From: Aureococcus anophagefferens
Taxonomy: Eukaryota > Sar > Pelagophyceae > Pelagomonadales > Pelagomonadaceae
Reading direction: 5' to 3'
Assembly (NCBI RefSeq): GCF_000186865.1
Contig: NW_008705570.1
Span: 369,729 to 433,728 of the forward strand
DNA: 64,000 nucleotides
In this document: positions 28,037 to 37,111 of the stretch, piece after piece
Position numbering within the stretch: the stretch's first letter is position 1
Layout: each line of letters begins with the position of its first letter
The notes under the pieces: model-generated
What the model saw: the letters and a program-made list of their open reading frames with translations, nothing else
Database searches by the model: none
What the model was told of the DNA's origin: nothing
Position numbers and translations under genes: made by a program

Positions 28037-28232
28037 TGCGCGAGCTGTGCGGCGCGCGCGAGTGCGGCCGCGCCCCAGAGATTCCACAAGGTCAATAAGA
28101 ACAAATTTCCCTCATATTGCAGTTATTACCATCGAGTTCGAGCGCTGCTGGTCGTGTCCGGCGGGCAGCCCCGGCCGCGCGCGCATCCTAAGAAGGAGCT
28201 TGTGCCGGTTCGTGAACAAACAGGGAGCAGCC

Positions 28233-28620
28233 ATGCGCGACGGGCGGCACAAGCACGAGGGCATGGAGCCGGATGCGGCGCGCGAGTACCTCGACCCCTG
28301 GGCCCACTACTTCGAGGAGCACCACCCGCAGAAGATCCACCACACGGGCCTCACGGAGGCGAAGGTCGAGGAGATCATGCACTACATCATCGGCAGCCTG
28401 CGCGGCGCCGGCGCGGAGGCGACGCGCGCGCGACGCGCGGCTCGCCGGCGCTTCGACCGGTCGACCGCGCGCGTCGCGTCGACGCCCCGGCTCGTCGACC
28501 GCCGCGACCATCGCGCGCAGGTTCGTGTTGTGCTTCATCGTCGTCTTCCAGGGCGTCTGGCACGCGCACCAGAACAACTGGTGGCGCAGCGACGACGACG
28601 ACGACGACAAGGAGAAAGGA
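28233..28620 (+). CDS. Small membrane protein of unknown function (3' end unresolved)
   Basis: ATG 28233 starts MRDGRHKHEGMEPDAAREYL, with a His-rich helix (HYFEEHHPQKIHH). A 121-bp GC-AG intron (28400-28520, donor CT|GCGCGG, acceptor CGCGCAG) joins HYIIGSL to FVLCFIVVFQGVWHAHQNN, giving a hydrophobic segment, then a poly-Asp tract. No stop codon follows soon in this frame, so another intron or exon must exist that I could not place, or the 3' end overlaps the convergent ZSWIM2-like gene. No family recognised. Confidence 0.4.
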
Positions 28621-31343
28621 CGGCGGCGGCTGGCGCGGCCGGGGGTCCGCGGACGCGGACCGCGCCGCGACCGCCGACGCGACGGACCCGACGTGGAGGC
28701 CCAAATCCGCGCGGTCGAGGGCCGACGCCGCGCGGCGGCCGTCGCCGTCGCCGTAGAGGGCCGCCGCCTCCGCGCGGAGCGCGGCCGCGCGGCCCCGGGC
28801 CTCGTCGCGCCGCTCGCGCGCGGCGCGCGCGCGCGCGTCGCGCTTCTCCGCGTTGCGCCGCGCGACCTCGCGCCGCGGGTCGGGCCGCTCCTCGGCGGCG
28901 GGCACCGCCTCGACGGCGCCCTGCTCGACGAGCTGGGGCGCCGCGGACGCGGACCGCGCCAGCCGCCGCTCCGCGGCCGCGACGGCGCGGTCCTCGCGGG
29001 CCCGGCGCCGGAGGTCCGCGGTCTGCGCGATGGACTCCTCGCGCGCCTCGCGCGCGCGGTCCCGCTGGAGCGCCCGGTCCTCGGCGTCGCGCTCGAGGCG
29101 CAGCCGCTCCGCCGCCGCGGCCTCCTGCGCCGCGCGGAGCGTCGACGCCTCGCGGCCGCGCGCGACGGCGACGCGCCGCGCCGTCTGGTCGAGCCGCGGC
29201 GCGGGCGCCGCGTCGCGCGGCGACCGCACGGACGCCTGGTCCCGCAGGAAGCCCCGGCGGCCGCCGTCCTCGACGAGGAACCCGAGGCTCGACGCGCCGA
29301 CCGTCGGCGCCTCCGCGGCCGGCGCCGGGTTGGGCCGCCGCCGCGGCGGGAAGAGCCGCGGCGGCCGCGCCGCGGCGGGCTCCGGACCGGCGGAGTGGAG
29401 CGACAGCAGGGACGCGCCGCCGTCGAGGCCGCCTAAACCCGTGCCGTTGAGGCCGTTGACGGAGAGCAGGTCGCCGAGGGGTTGCGGAGGACCGGCGGCC
29501 GCTGGGTGGTCGCGAGCGACGCCTGCGACAGCGAATAGCCGAAGGCGCTCCGGCGCGTCGCGTCGTCGGCGACGGTCGACGCGTCGTCGTCGGTCCGCCG
29601 CGCCGGCTTCGGCCGCCGGTGGAGGCCGGGGAAGGTCGGCGCGGCGCACGCGGGGCACGCGAAGCTCCGCCGGTCGTCGATTGCCGAGACGGCGCAGGAC
29701 CGGTGCACGTGGTGGCCGCAGGGGTACTGGGCTAAATCGCCGCCGTCGGCCTCGCCGAGGCAGGGCGCGGCGCACTCCGGGCAGATGGCCTGGAGCGTCG
29801 TCTCGTAGTCCGGCAGCGGCAGCCGCCCGGGCTTCGGGAGGCCGCCGCCGAGGTACGCGCCGAGCGACGCGAACTCCTCCGGCAGGGCCGACTCGGGCGC
29901 CTCGTCGAGCTCGAGGAGGCGCGCGTAGTCGTCGGGCCCGAGGTCGCGGTACTGCAGCGCCATGAGCGCCTCCGGCGGGAGGCCCGCGGCGCCCAGGCCC
30001 GCGACGGGCCGCCACGCCGGCGGCCGGCCGTTCCGCCGCCGCCGCCGCCGCCGCGCGCGCGGCGCGGGCTGCCACGCGTCGCCGACGAGGGGCTTCCGGA
30101 CGAAGTCGTGGTGCGCGTGCTGGCCGTGGCCGAAGCACGTCGCGCACAGGTCCCAGCCCGCGCACGTGACGCAGCGGTAGCGGTCGCCGACGATCGGCCG
30201 CGCCGCGCAGTGGCCGCACTTGACGCCGAAGTGGGAGTCGCTCCCGGCCCTGCCCGGCTTCGGCGCGACGGCCTCGCGCGCCAGGCGCTGCTTCATGGCG
30301 TCGATGAGGTCCGCGCCGCCCCAGACCTCGCGGCAGAGCGGGCACTTGATGTCGCGCGGCGCCTGGTGCTCGCCTGGGCGGGAAACGAGTGTTTCAAGTT
30401 CGCTTCAACGTGAGTGTTCTACGCGCGCGCGTTCCGGAAAAACCATCCACGCGTCGAGACCGTTCCGAGAGATGATCGCTCGTCCAAAAATCAGCCAAAA
30501 CGAGTGGAAAACGACCGAGGTGGGACCCTTTGAAGTTGGACATTTCGCGCCCCGGTGCTCGCCGTACTCGATCATGCAGCGCACGTGGACCCAGTTGCCG
30601 CAGGTCTTGACGCAGTAGGTCAGGGGCGCCCCGTCCTCGGAGACGTCCAGGGGGTCGAGGCAGACGGGGCACATCTCCTCCTCCGTCGGTAAGGCGGGCG
30701 CGTTCGCCGTCTTCGGGCCCGGCGCCAAGGCGTCGATGATCGCGAGCTCGCCCTCGGTGACGTCGCTTTCCGTGACGAAGCTCCGCGGCCCGGCGCCGCC
30801 GCCCTGGCGCCGCCGCAGGTACTCGTGCTTGCGCGCGATGGTCTGCGCGCGGCGCTCGAAGCGCGCGCGGAAGTCGAGCACCGAGTCGAGCTCCGAGTCC
30901 GTCAAGGCGGGCTGCCAGGCCAGCGGGTTCCCCGCGGGCACGCGCAGCACCTTGAGGAGCACGAAGTGCACGTGGTGGCAGAGCTCGCCGGCCTTCTCGT
31001 CGACGCCGCCGCAGCTGCAGCCGTGCTTCGCGCCGATTTTGACGCGGTGCTTCGCGGGCCGGTGCCGCGCGCGCGAGAGCGGCGACTCCTCGAGGCGCGG
31101 CGACGCGGGCACGTCGCCGCGGGGCGACGCGGGCGCCGGCGCCGGCGCGTCCTCCGCCGCCGCCTCGTCCGCCGGCGCCGCCTCCTTGACGACGAAGGAC
31201 GTCGGACCGGAGGTCGCCACGAGGAACATGCGCCGCCGCCGCGCGCCCTCGCTGCCGAGCACCTCGTCGACGACCTGCTGCGTCCGCTCCGACTTCTTCG
31301 ACACGTAGGGCAGCGACCGGAGGTCGATGGCGCGCGGGGCCAT
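28387..31343 (-). CDS. ZSWIM2-like E3 ubiquitin ligase (SWIM-RING-ZZ-RING)
   Basis: Exon 1 (31343-30563) encodes a SWIM finger (CSCGGVDEKAGELCHHVHF) and the first RING (CPVCLDPLDV followed by CGNWVHVRCMIEYGEH). After the introner, exon 2 (from 30373) completes the RING (CPLCREVW), adds a ZZ finger (CGHCAARPIVGDRYRCVTC followed by CATCFGHGQHAHHDFV) and a second RING (CPECAAPC, CGHHVHRSCAV, FACPACAAP). This order is that of ZSWIM2/MEX ubiquitin ligases. Beyond about 29520 the coding signal switches frame, probably through another short intron (29490-29560, not resolved), and continues as a long Arg/Glu/Ala-rich coiled-coil region to about 28640. The stop at 28387 is uncertain because that end overlaps the small plus-strand gene. 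Confidence 0.7.
30366..30562 (-). mobile_element. Introner B2 (family B) with exact 8-bp duplication
   Basis: Element 30374-30554. On the gene strand it begins CGGGGCGCGAAATG and ends ACTCGTTTCCCGCCCAG, imperfect inverse arms, flanked on both sides by GCGAGCAC (exact). It contains GGCTGATTTTTGGACGA. Intron 30374-30562 (189 bp) uses donor GC, the first bases of the upstream duplicate, and acceptor CAG at the element end; it splits the first RING finger (IEYGEHQAPRDIKCPLC after splicing). Confidence 0.9.
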
Positions 31344-31799
31344 GGTCGTTTAAAGGGCTAGCTGAGCACCATGCCGCCGCTGAAACCAAATTAAGAGGTT
31401 GAAAGTGAAGTCGAAAGCTGCAATGTTGACGCATTCATTGCCACAGCGTGCGTCGCATTTCGATCGAGTTTCCGACGCGATAGCTGCCAAGCCGTGCGCC
31501 GCCGGCGCCGGAAAACATCGCGCGCGCGTGCGAGAGACGGTGCGCGAGCGGTGCCGCTCGGCCCGACGCCGCGCGCGCGGTCGGCGGCGACGGCGCCGGC
31601 GCGAAAAACGCGGCGACCGCCGTCGCTCGCGCGCCGCGCCGCCGGCGCGCGGGCGCCCGCGGCGCCCGCCCGCCGTCGGCGCGCGCCGAGCACATCCCCG
31701 CGCGCCGCGCCGCTCGACGACGAACGCCGCCGCGACCCCCGAGAGCGCGCCGCGCGCGCGCGTCGCCGAGCGCCGCGAACCCCGCAGGCCGTCGACGCC
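31344..31799. other. Divergent intergenic region
   Basis: 456 bp between the ATGs at 31343 (minus) and 31800 (plus). An AT-richer block (31350-31480) lies next to the ZSWIM2-like gene. The part from 31494 is open in the ketoreductase frame but contains no ATG and is an Arg/Ala/Pro-rich, low-complexity stretch, so I treat it as 5' UTR. Confidence 0.4.
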
Positions 31800-33578
31800 A
31801 TGTCCGAGGTCTTCGCCGTCTGGGAGGACGCGCTCTACGACAAGCGCAAGCCCGAGATCATCCAGGAGGTGGACACGAAGTACTGCTGCCTCGTGGAGTG
31901 GGTCGAGCAGCCGCTGCCGGACACGGAGGCGGAGATCCGGAAGACGATCCGCCGCGCGGGCCCGACGCTGCCCCAGGAGATCATCGACGGCATCCCCAAG
32001 GAGGACCCCAAGGAGACGGGCAAGCTCGACATTTTGGCCTTCGTCGACGAGAGCGGCCTCGTCGGCGAGATGATGGACGTGCTCGCGCGCAAGAAGCACG
32101 TCGGCAGCAAGAAATTGGTGCCCGTCTGGGGCAACGACGACCTGCTGGACGCGGCGAAGATCGAGGAGCTCCTCGCCGACGAGTGGGACATGCTCATCTT
32201 CGGCGCGGGCGTCGACCTGCCGGAGAGCAACGACCCCGACGACATCGTCGCGTGGTCCGACCGTTTGATCAAGATCTTCCTCATCATCTGCCAGCTCATC
32301 CAGCGCAAGCCGGCCTACGCGAAGAAGATCTTCGTCCTGACCTGCGACACGCACGGCAACGAGCCCAAGACCTGGGCCGAGGCGGGCCCGGGCCTCACGG
32401 CCGCGAGCCACCTCTTCGGCATGTGCAACACGTGCCGCATCGAGTGCGCGGCGACGCCCATCCACTACGTCGACGCCGAGTTCACGGTCACGGACGAGAT
32501 CGTCGAGGAGCTGGCCAACGAGGTCACGCGCCAGGCGGGCTTCGGCGAGAACTCCGTGCGCATCAACTGGCGCGGCCGCTTCGTCGCGCGCATGGTCCTC
32601 GCGGAGCCGCGCTACACGTCCAACTACAAGTTCCAGACGCCCAAGTCGGGCACCATCGGCATCGGCGGCGGCAACGGCGCCCTGGGCCTCGTCATGTGCA
32701 AGTATTTGCTCGAGCGCCTCGGCGACGACCGCGCGACGGTGACGCTCGACATCAAGATGCTCAGCCGGTCCTGCAAGATCTCGGGCGCGGGCAACGAGAA
32801 GCTGTGGAACGACATCAAGAAGCTCATCGCGGGCACGTCCATCACCGTCGTCCAGGAGTCGTGCGACGTGTCGAAGCGCGAGGCGATCGAGAAGTTCGTC
32901 GAGGACAACGCCGCGAGCCTCTCCGGCTTCATCCACTCGGCGGGCATCCTGCGGGACGCGCTCCTCATGAACCAGGACGCGGAGAAGTACGACGACGTCT
33001 TCAAGCCCAAGGCCTGGGCGGGCCTCTACCTGAACCACGCGCTCGAGAAGTTCCCGTGCCCGAAGCTCGAGTTCATGTGGATGTTCTCCTCCGTGGCGAC
33101 CTACGGCAACCCGGGCCAGTCGCCCTACAGCGCGGCGAACTCGCTCCTGGACTCGCTGGCCCGCTACCGCAAGTCGCAGGGCCTGCCGTGCACCGTGATG
33201 CAGTGGGCGGGCTGGGGCGAGGTCGGCATGGCCTCGAACATGGAGGGGTTGGCGAAGAAGCGCATGGACGAGTCGCCCATGCCCTTCTTCACCAACGCCC
33301 AGGGGCTGTCGGGCATGGACACGGGCATCTCCACGGGCGTGCCCAACTTCTGCGTCATGCGATACAACACCAAGGCCTTCTTCGAGCAGAACAACAAGGA
33401 GGCCAAATCCGCCGCGGAGCGCTACGGCCGCAAATTCTGGGGCTGCCAGGCGCCCTCGAAGGAGCTCACGGAGCTGGACCTCTACGACAACGTCAAGGCC
33501 AACTTCTACGAGCCCTACGAGATGACCTACAAGCACTTCGTCTCCGGCGAGGAGTACACGCAGATGAAGGTCGACTGA
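31800..33578 (+). CDS. Stand-alone polyketide synthase-type ketoreductase
   Basis: 592 residues from ATG 31800 (MSEVFAVWEDALYD). The C-half is a KR domain of the modular polyketide/fatty acid synthase type (extended SDR): NADPH site IGIGGGNGALGLVMCKYLL near residue 285, HSAGILRDALLMNQD, MFSSVATYGNPGQSPYSAAN with the catalytic Ser and Tyr, and VMQWAGWGEVGMAS. The N-half matches the structural subdomain that precedes KR in synthases (GPGLTAASHLFGMCNTCRIE, IHYVDAEF). No ketosynthase, acyltransferase or carrier domain is present. It could work in trans with a synthase, or reduce another beta-keto substrate. No targeting signal is evident. Confidence 0.85.
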   Translation: MSEVFAVWEDALYDKRKPEIIQEVDTKYCCLVEWVEQPLPDTEAEIRKTIRRAGPTLPQEIIDGIPKEDPKETGKLDILAFVDESGLVGEMMDVLARKKHVGSKKLVPVWGNDDLLDAAKIEELLADEWDMLIFGAGVDLPESNDPDDIVAWSDRLIKIFLIICQLIQRKPAYAKKIFVLTCDTHGNEPKTWAEAGPGLTAASHLFGMCNTCRIECAATPIHYVDAEFTVTDEIVEELANEVTRQAGFGENSVRINWRGRFVARMVLAEPRYTSNYKFQTPKSGTIGIGGGNGALGLVMCKYLLERLGDDRATVTLDIKMLSRSCKISGAGNEKLWNDIKKLIAGTSITVVQESCDVSKREAIEKFVEDNAASLSGFIHSAGILRDALLMNQDAEKYDDVFKPKAWAGLYLNHALEKFPCPKLEFMWMFSSVATYGNPGQSPYSAANSLLDSLARYRKSQGLPCTVMQWAGWGEVGMASNMEGLAKKRMDESPMPFFTNAQGLSGMDTGISTGVPNFCVMRYNTKAFFEQNNKEAKSAAERYGRKFWGCQAPSKELTELDLYDNVKANFYEPYEMTYKHFVSGEEYTQMKVD

Positions 33579-33665
33579 GCCCGCCGCCGCCGGCGCGCGC
33601 CTCCCACCTCCCCTCCCGCGGGGTAACGCAGCGGTCGCGTCGACCTATATACAGGGCGCGGCGCG

Positions 33666-34421
33666 CTAGAAGTCGTCCCGGGCGACGTGCTCCGCGCACT
33701 CCGCGGCGACGGCGTCGGCGCCGCGCTCCTCGAAGCTGTCCCAGCCGGCGTCGTCGAGGTAGTCGCGCACGGCGACGGCGACGCGCGTGAGCGTCGTCGC
33801 CACGGCGCGCGCCGCGAGCGAGCCGTCGCACTTGTCCGGGTGGACGTCGCGGATGAGCTCGAGCGCGACGCGCCGCCGCTGGCCCGGGGGCGTCTCGGCG
33901 AGGTCGCGGCACATGAGGGCCGCGGCCTCGGACGCCGTGCCCGCGGCGCCGTAGCCGTCGAGCTTCTCCCGCTTCTCCGCCTCCGTCTCGCCGCGCCAAC
34001 GCGCGAGCCAGCCCTTGTCCTTCTTCGCCGGCGGGTGTTGCCCCTCGATCAGCAGCGGCGCCTCGCCGCCGCCCTTGAGCGCCGTCTCGAGCGTCTCCCG
34101 CGTCTTCTTGACGCCGTCGAGGAACTTCTCCCTCGCGCCGTTCCGGCGGAACGCGTCCCCGAGCTTCTCCGCGGACGACGCCGCCGCCTGGCCGCTCGCG
34201 CGCGCGGCCTCGCCCACGTCGTCGGACCGCGTCGTGAGGCCCACGGCCGCCGCGCAGCCGCAGGCCGCCAGGGTGACGCCGCCGACGATGGGCAGGAACA
34301 GGCCCGTGACGGCGCCGATGCCGCCGGCGCCCAGGGCGACCTTGAGCTTGTTCCGCTGGTCCGCCGCCTCCTTCGTCTTCAACGCCTGCTTCTGGCGCGG
34401 CGTCAGCGTCGGCTGGGACAT
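33666..34421 (-). CDS. Membrane protein with degenerate J domain
   Basis: 251 residues from ATG 34421 (MSQPTLTPRQKQALKTKE). A long hydrophobic Gly-rich segment (ALGAGGIGAVTGLFLPIVGG plus ACGCAAAVGL) near residues 28-62 can form a membrane hairpin. The C-terminal part has VALELIRDVHPDKCDGSLAA, with the HPD signature of J domains in a helical context, suggesting a divergent J-like co-chaperone module at the C-terminus. That assignment rests mainly on HPD. Divergent from the Prp18 gene (174 bp between ATGs), so probably a shared promoter. Confidence 0.6.
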   Translation of the reverse strand: MSQPTLTPRQKQALKTKEAADQRNKLKVALGAGGIGAVTGLFLPIVGGVTLAACGCAAAVGLTTRSDDVGEAARASGQAAASSAEKLGDAFRRNGAREKFLDGVKKTRETLETALKGGGEAPLLIEGQHPPAKKDKGWLARWRGETEAEKREKLDGYGAAGTASEAAALMCRDLAETPPGQRRRVALELIRDVHPDKCDGSLAARAVATTLTRVAVAVRDYLDDAGWDSFEERGADAVAAECAEHVARDDF

Positions 34422-34595
34422 GGGACGATCGCGGGGCCGTTTCCCGGCGCGTAGCACGCGGGGGCGCCCGATCTTCGTGCGACGTGATTCTTCGTGCGAA
34501 GCTATTCGAACGGCACCCTGTGGCAAGCCTGCAAGGTCGACCTTTGGCGCGCGCCGCGATGGAGCACTCATAAGTCGCTCGCCCGCTCTAAACCC

Positions 34596-35630
34596 ATGGA
34601 CGCCCTCGCCGCGGAGATCGCGAAAAAGAAGGCCCAGCTCGGCGGCGCCGGCGGCGCGAAGCGGCGCTGGGTCAAGACGGCGGACCTCGACCAGCAGCGG
34701 CGCCAGGCCGTCGAGGACGCCGCGGCGGGCAAGCGCGCGCGGAGCGACGCGCCGCCCCCGGCCGCGGCGCCCCGCGCGCGGGCGGGCAGCGTCGGCGAGG
34801 CGGACACGGCCGCGGCGAAGGTCGCCGGCCGCCTCGCGGTCCTCAAGGACCTGTCGCGCGACGACATCTTCGCGCGGCTCCGCGCCTTGGGCGAGCCCGT
34901 GACGACCTTCGGCGAGGCCGACGGCGACCGCACGCGGCGCCTGGCGGCCCTCGAGGCGAGCGCGACGGGCGCCGACGAGGACGACTACCGCCTCGGCGGC
35001 GCCTACGCGATCCGCAACACGTTCCTGAAGACGAACGCGGCGGGCACGCCGCGGGCGCGGCCCGAGGACGACGACGCGAGCGACGACTCCGGCGACGAGG
35101 ACGAGTCGCCGGAGAAGGCGCCCGCGGCGGCGCGCGGCGCGGAGGCGAAGCCGCCGAGCGACTTCAAGAAGATCCGGCGCTGGATCCGGCGGCACCTGAA
35201 GTCGTGGGAAGCGACGCTCGTCGCGCGCGCGGACGCGGCGAAGCGCGCGCCCCAGGGCCGCGTGGAGACCAAGACCTACAAGCAGTGCAAGGACTACATC
35301 CGGCCGCTGGTGAAGCTCTGCAAGAAGCGCGAGCTCAACGCGGGCCTCAAGGCGGCGCTCGTCGAGATGATCGACTTCTGCGAGGCGGGCGAGTTCGTCA
35401 AGGCCAACGACGCCTACATCCTCGTCGCCATCGGCAACAGCGCCTGGCCCATCGGCGTCACGTCCGTCGGCATCCACACGCGCACGGCCCGCGAGAACGT
35501 CGAGCAGAAGAACGTCGCCCACGTCATGAACAACGAGATGCAGCGCAAGTACCTCACGTCCATGAAGCGCCTCATGAAGTTCGCCCAGGACCAGCGGCCC
35601 GACGTCGCGCCCTCGAAGAAGGTGACGTAA
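34596..35630 (+). CDS. PRPF18: Pre-mRNA splicing factor 18
   Basis: 344 residues from ATG 34596. The C-terminal Prp18 domain is clear: KQCKDYIRPLVKLCKKREL, AIGNSAWPIGVTSVGIHTRT and HVMNNEMQRKYLTSMKRLMK. The N-terminus has an SFM/PRP4-like stretch (LSRDDIFARLRALGEPVTTFGE), as in human and plant homologues. Prp18 acts with Slu7 in the second step of splicing, in 3' splice-site choice. It is relevant here because this genome contains many non-canonical GC-AG introns and introners. Confidence 0.93.
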   Translation: MDALAAEIAKKKAQLGGAGGAKRRWVKTADLDQQRRQAVEDAAAGKRARSDAPPPAAAPRARAGSVGEADTAAAKVAGRLAVLKDLSRDDIFARLRALGEPVTTFGEADGDRTRRLAALEASATGADEDDYRLGGAYAIRNTFLKTNAAGTPRARPEDDDASDDSGDEDESPEKAPAAARGAEAKPPSDFKKIRRWIRRHLKSWEATLVARADAAKRAPQGRVETKTYKQCKDYIRPLVKLCKKRELNAGLKAALVEMIDFCEAGEFVKANDAYILVAIGNSAWPIGVTSVGIHTRTARENVEQKNVAHVMNNEMQRKYLTSMKRLMKFAQDQRPDVAPSKKVT

Positions 35631-35767
35631 GAGTCTAGAGGGATGGGCTACCTCAGCCTACCTGACGCGGCGGGCGGCGGGGGGCGTTGTCTCGAGTCGT
35701 CGTCGTCGCCGTTGTGTCGCCCCTCGTTTTAAGAATAAGTCAGATAACAGTGCAATCAGAAGGACTA

Positions 35768-36451
35768 TCATACGCCCAGGTGGTCGCGCAGGCGCTTCAG
35801 CAGCACGGGCTTCGTTCCCGAAACCTTCAGTTTCTGCGCCTTGCACGCCGCCTTGAGCTGCTTCACCGTCCACCCGTCGCAGGTCCCGTTGGCGAAGCCT
35901 GTGCGCAGCGCTGCCGCCGTGTATTCACGTAAGACTCGAGACATGACCTGTTTCGTGCGCACGATGAACGCGCGCACGACGGGCCGGTACTTCACGCCGA
36001 TTCTTCGTTTGATCGCCGACGCGAAGAGCGAGAAGGCCATGTATTCGGCTTTCGTCGGCGCATCTGAGAAGGAAATCGGTGGCGCGGGTTCGATCACGTA
36101 GTCCGCGGGCCGCGGCTCGTCGAGCCCCTCCGGCCCGAGGATGTGGTCCTCGATGTCGCCGTTGAGCGAGAACGCGACGCGACTCAGATCGCGGGAGTTA
36201 TTGAACATGGCGCCGGGTCCGCCGAGGCCGTTCAACGCATCGACCGCATCACGGGCCGCCGCTTCTACCACCTCTTGGAACAATTCTTCGACGTCCCACT
36301 CCACACGTAATGTTGCGACATTGGCAGCGACCATGAAGGGTTCTGACCCCAAGGACAAAGCTCTGTCGACGCAGCGGTCGACGAGGGTGGAAGTGTAGCT
36401 TTCTAGCTCATCACGATCATCCCAGAGGGTGCCCCACGCGATCTCCTTCAT
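35768..36451 (-). CDS. SAP-domain protein
   Basis: 227 residues from ATG 36451 (MKEIAWGTLWDDRDELES). The last 35 residues (WTVKQLKAACKAQKLKVSG followed by TKPVLLKRLRDHLGV) form a SAP motif, a helix-extended-helix DNA/RNA-binding module. The rest is helical and unrecognised. Base composition is less GC-rich than its neighbours, and it lies with the next small gene in an AT-richer island, so it could belong to a mobile or expanded family. A larger spliced gene is possible. Confidence 0.55.
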   Translation of the reverse strand: MKEIAWGTLWDDRDELESYTSTLVDRCVDRALSLGSEPFMVAANVATLRVEWDVEELFQEVVEAAARDAVDALNGLGGPGAMFNNSRDLSRVAFSLNGDIEDHILGPEGLDEPRPADYVIEPAPPISFSDAPTKAEYMAFSLFASAIKRRIGVKYRPVVRAFIVRTKQVMSRVLREYTAAALRTGFANGTCDGWTVKQLKAACKAQKLKVSGTKPVLLKRLRDHLGV

Positions 36452-36608
36452 CACGACGGCACCACGTGAGCAAGCCCCCCTTGGTCTTGTGGCGAGTCGC
36501 TGTTTTCAGACCGGCAAGAGATCCGCCGGGCCCAAGACGCGCCGTCATCCGCGCGCCCCCGCTCGTCGGGGTGCTCCTAGGCTCCTCAGTACCGACGATT
36601 CTCGTGTG

Positions 36609-37001
36609 ATGGGCAAGAAGTCGAAACGCCGCGGCGGAGTCGAGAGGGAGAAGACGGCGAAGGATAAGGTAAAGGAAGGCGGCCCGCATGGCCCCGGGAC
36701 CAGCGGCCGCGGCTATCCGGCTCACCTCCCAAGTCGCATGTGTTTCGCTAAAAATGAAAAAGGTGAAGTTTATGAGTGGTCAGCGCTTCTCCATCACGGG
36801 TGCGGGTTTCGCGCGCTGCAGGACGGCGAGGCGGTGGACGCCGACGGTTGGCTCCACCTCAAACCAAAGTATGTCCCACCCGAGGAGGAGCTCACGGCCG
36901 AACAGTACCGCCGCATAGGGTGCGCCGTCGGTTCTTCGGCGGAAGCCCTGACGTCGAGCTCCCATCCCGCGTTCCCGGGGTTCTCGGCGATTCGGCTTTG
37001 A
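36609..37001 (+). CDS. Hypothetical small basic protein
   Basis: 130 residues from ATG 36609 (MGKKSKRRGGVEREKTAKDK). A lysine/arginine-rich start is followed by CFAKNEKGEVYEWSALLHHG and LHLKPKYVPPEEELTAEQYR. No domain recognised; the end (HPAFPGFSAIRL) may be a truncation, as the strand shows no further coding signal. It may be a gene fragment. Weak support. Confidence 0.35.
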   Translation: MGKKSKRRGGVEREKTAKDKVKEGGPHGPGTSGRGYPAHLPSRMCFAKNEKGEVYEWSALLHHGCGFRALQDGEAVDADGWLHLKPKYVPPEEELTAEQYRRIGCAVGSSAEALTSSSHPAFPGFSAIRL

Positions 37002-37111
37002 GCGACCGCCCGGGCTCGAAACGCGAGGCTCGCTCTGGCGCCGGGCTTGTTTCGACGCGACGTCAGACTGGCGCCACTCGTAGTCGCCTCCCGTGTAATC
37101 ACCCGCGCGCC

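Noticed and set aside
34440..34595. Extension of the Prp18 protein to 34494
   Set aside because: The upstream codons lack an ATG and show no conservation with Prp18; ATG 34596 gives the usual N-terminus.
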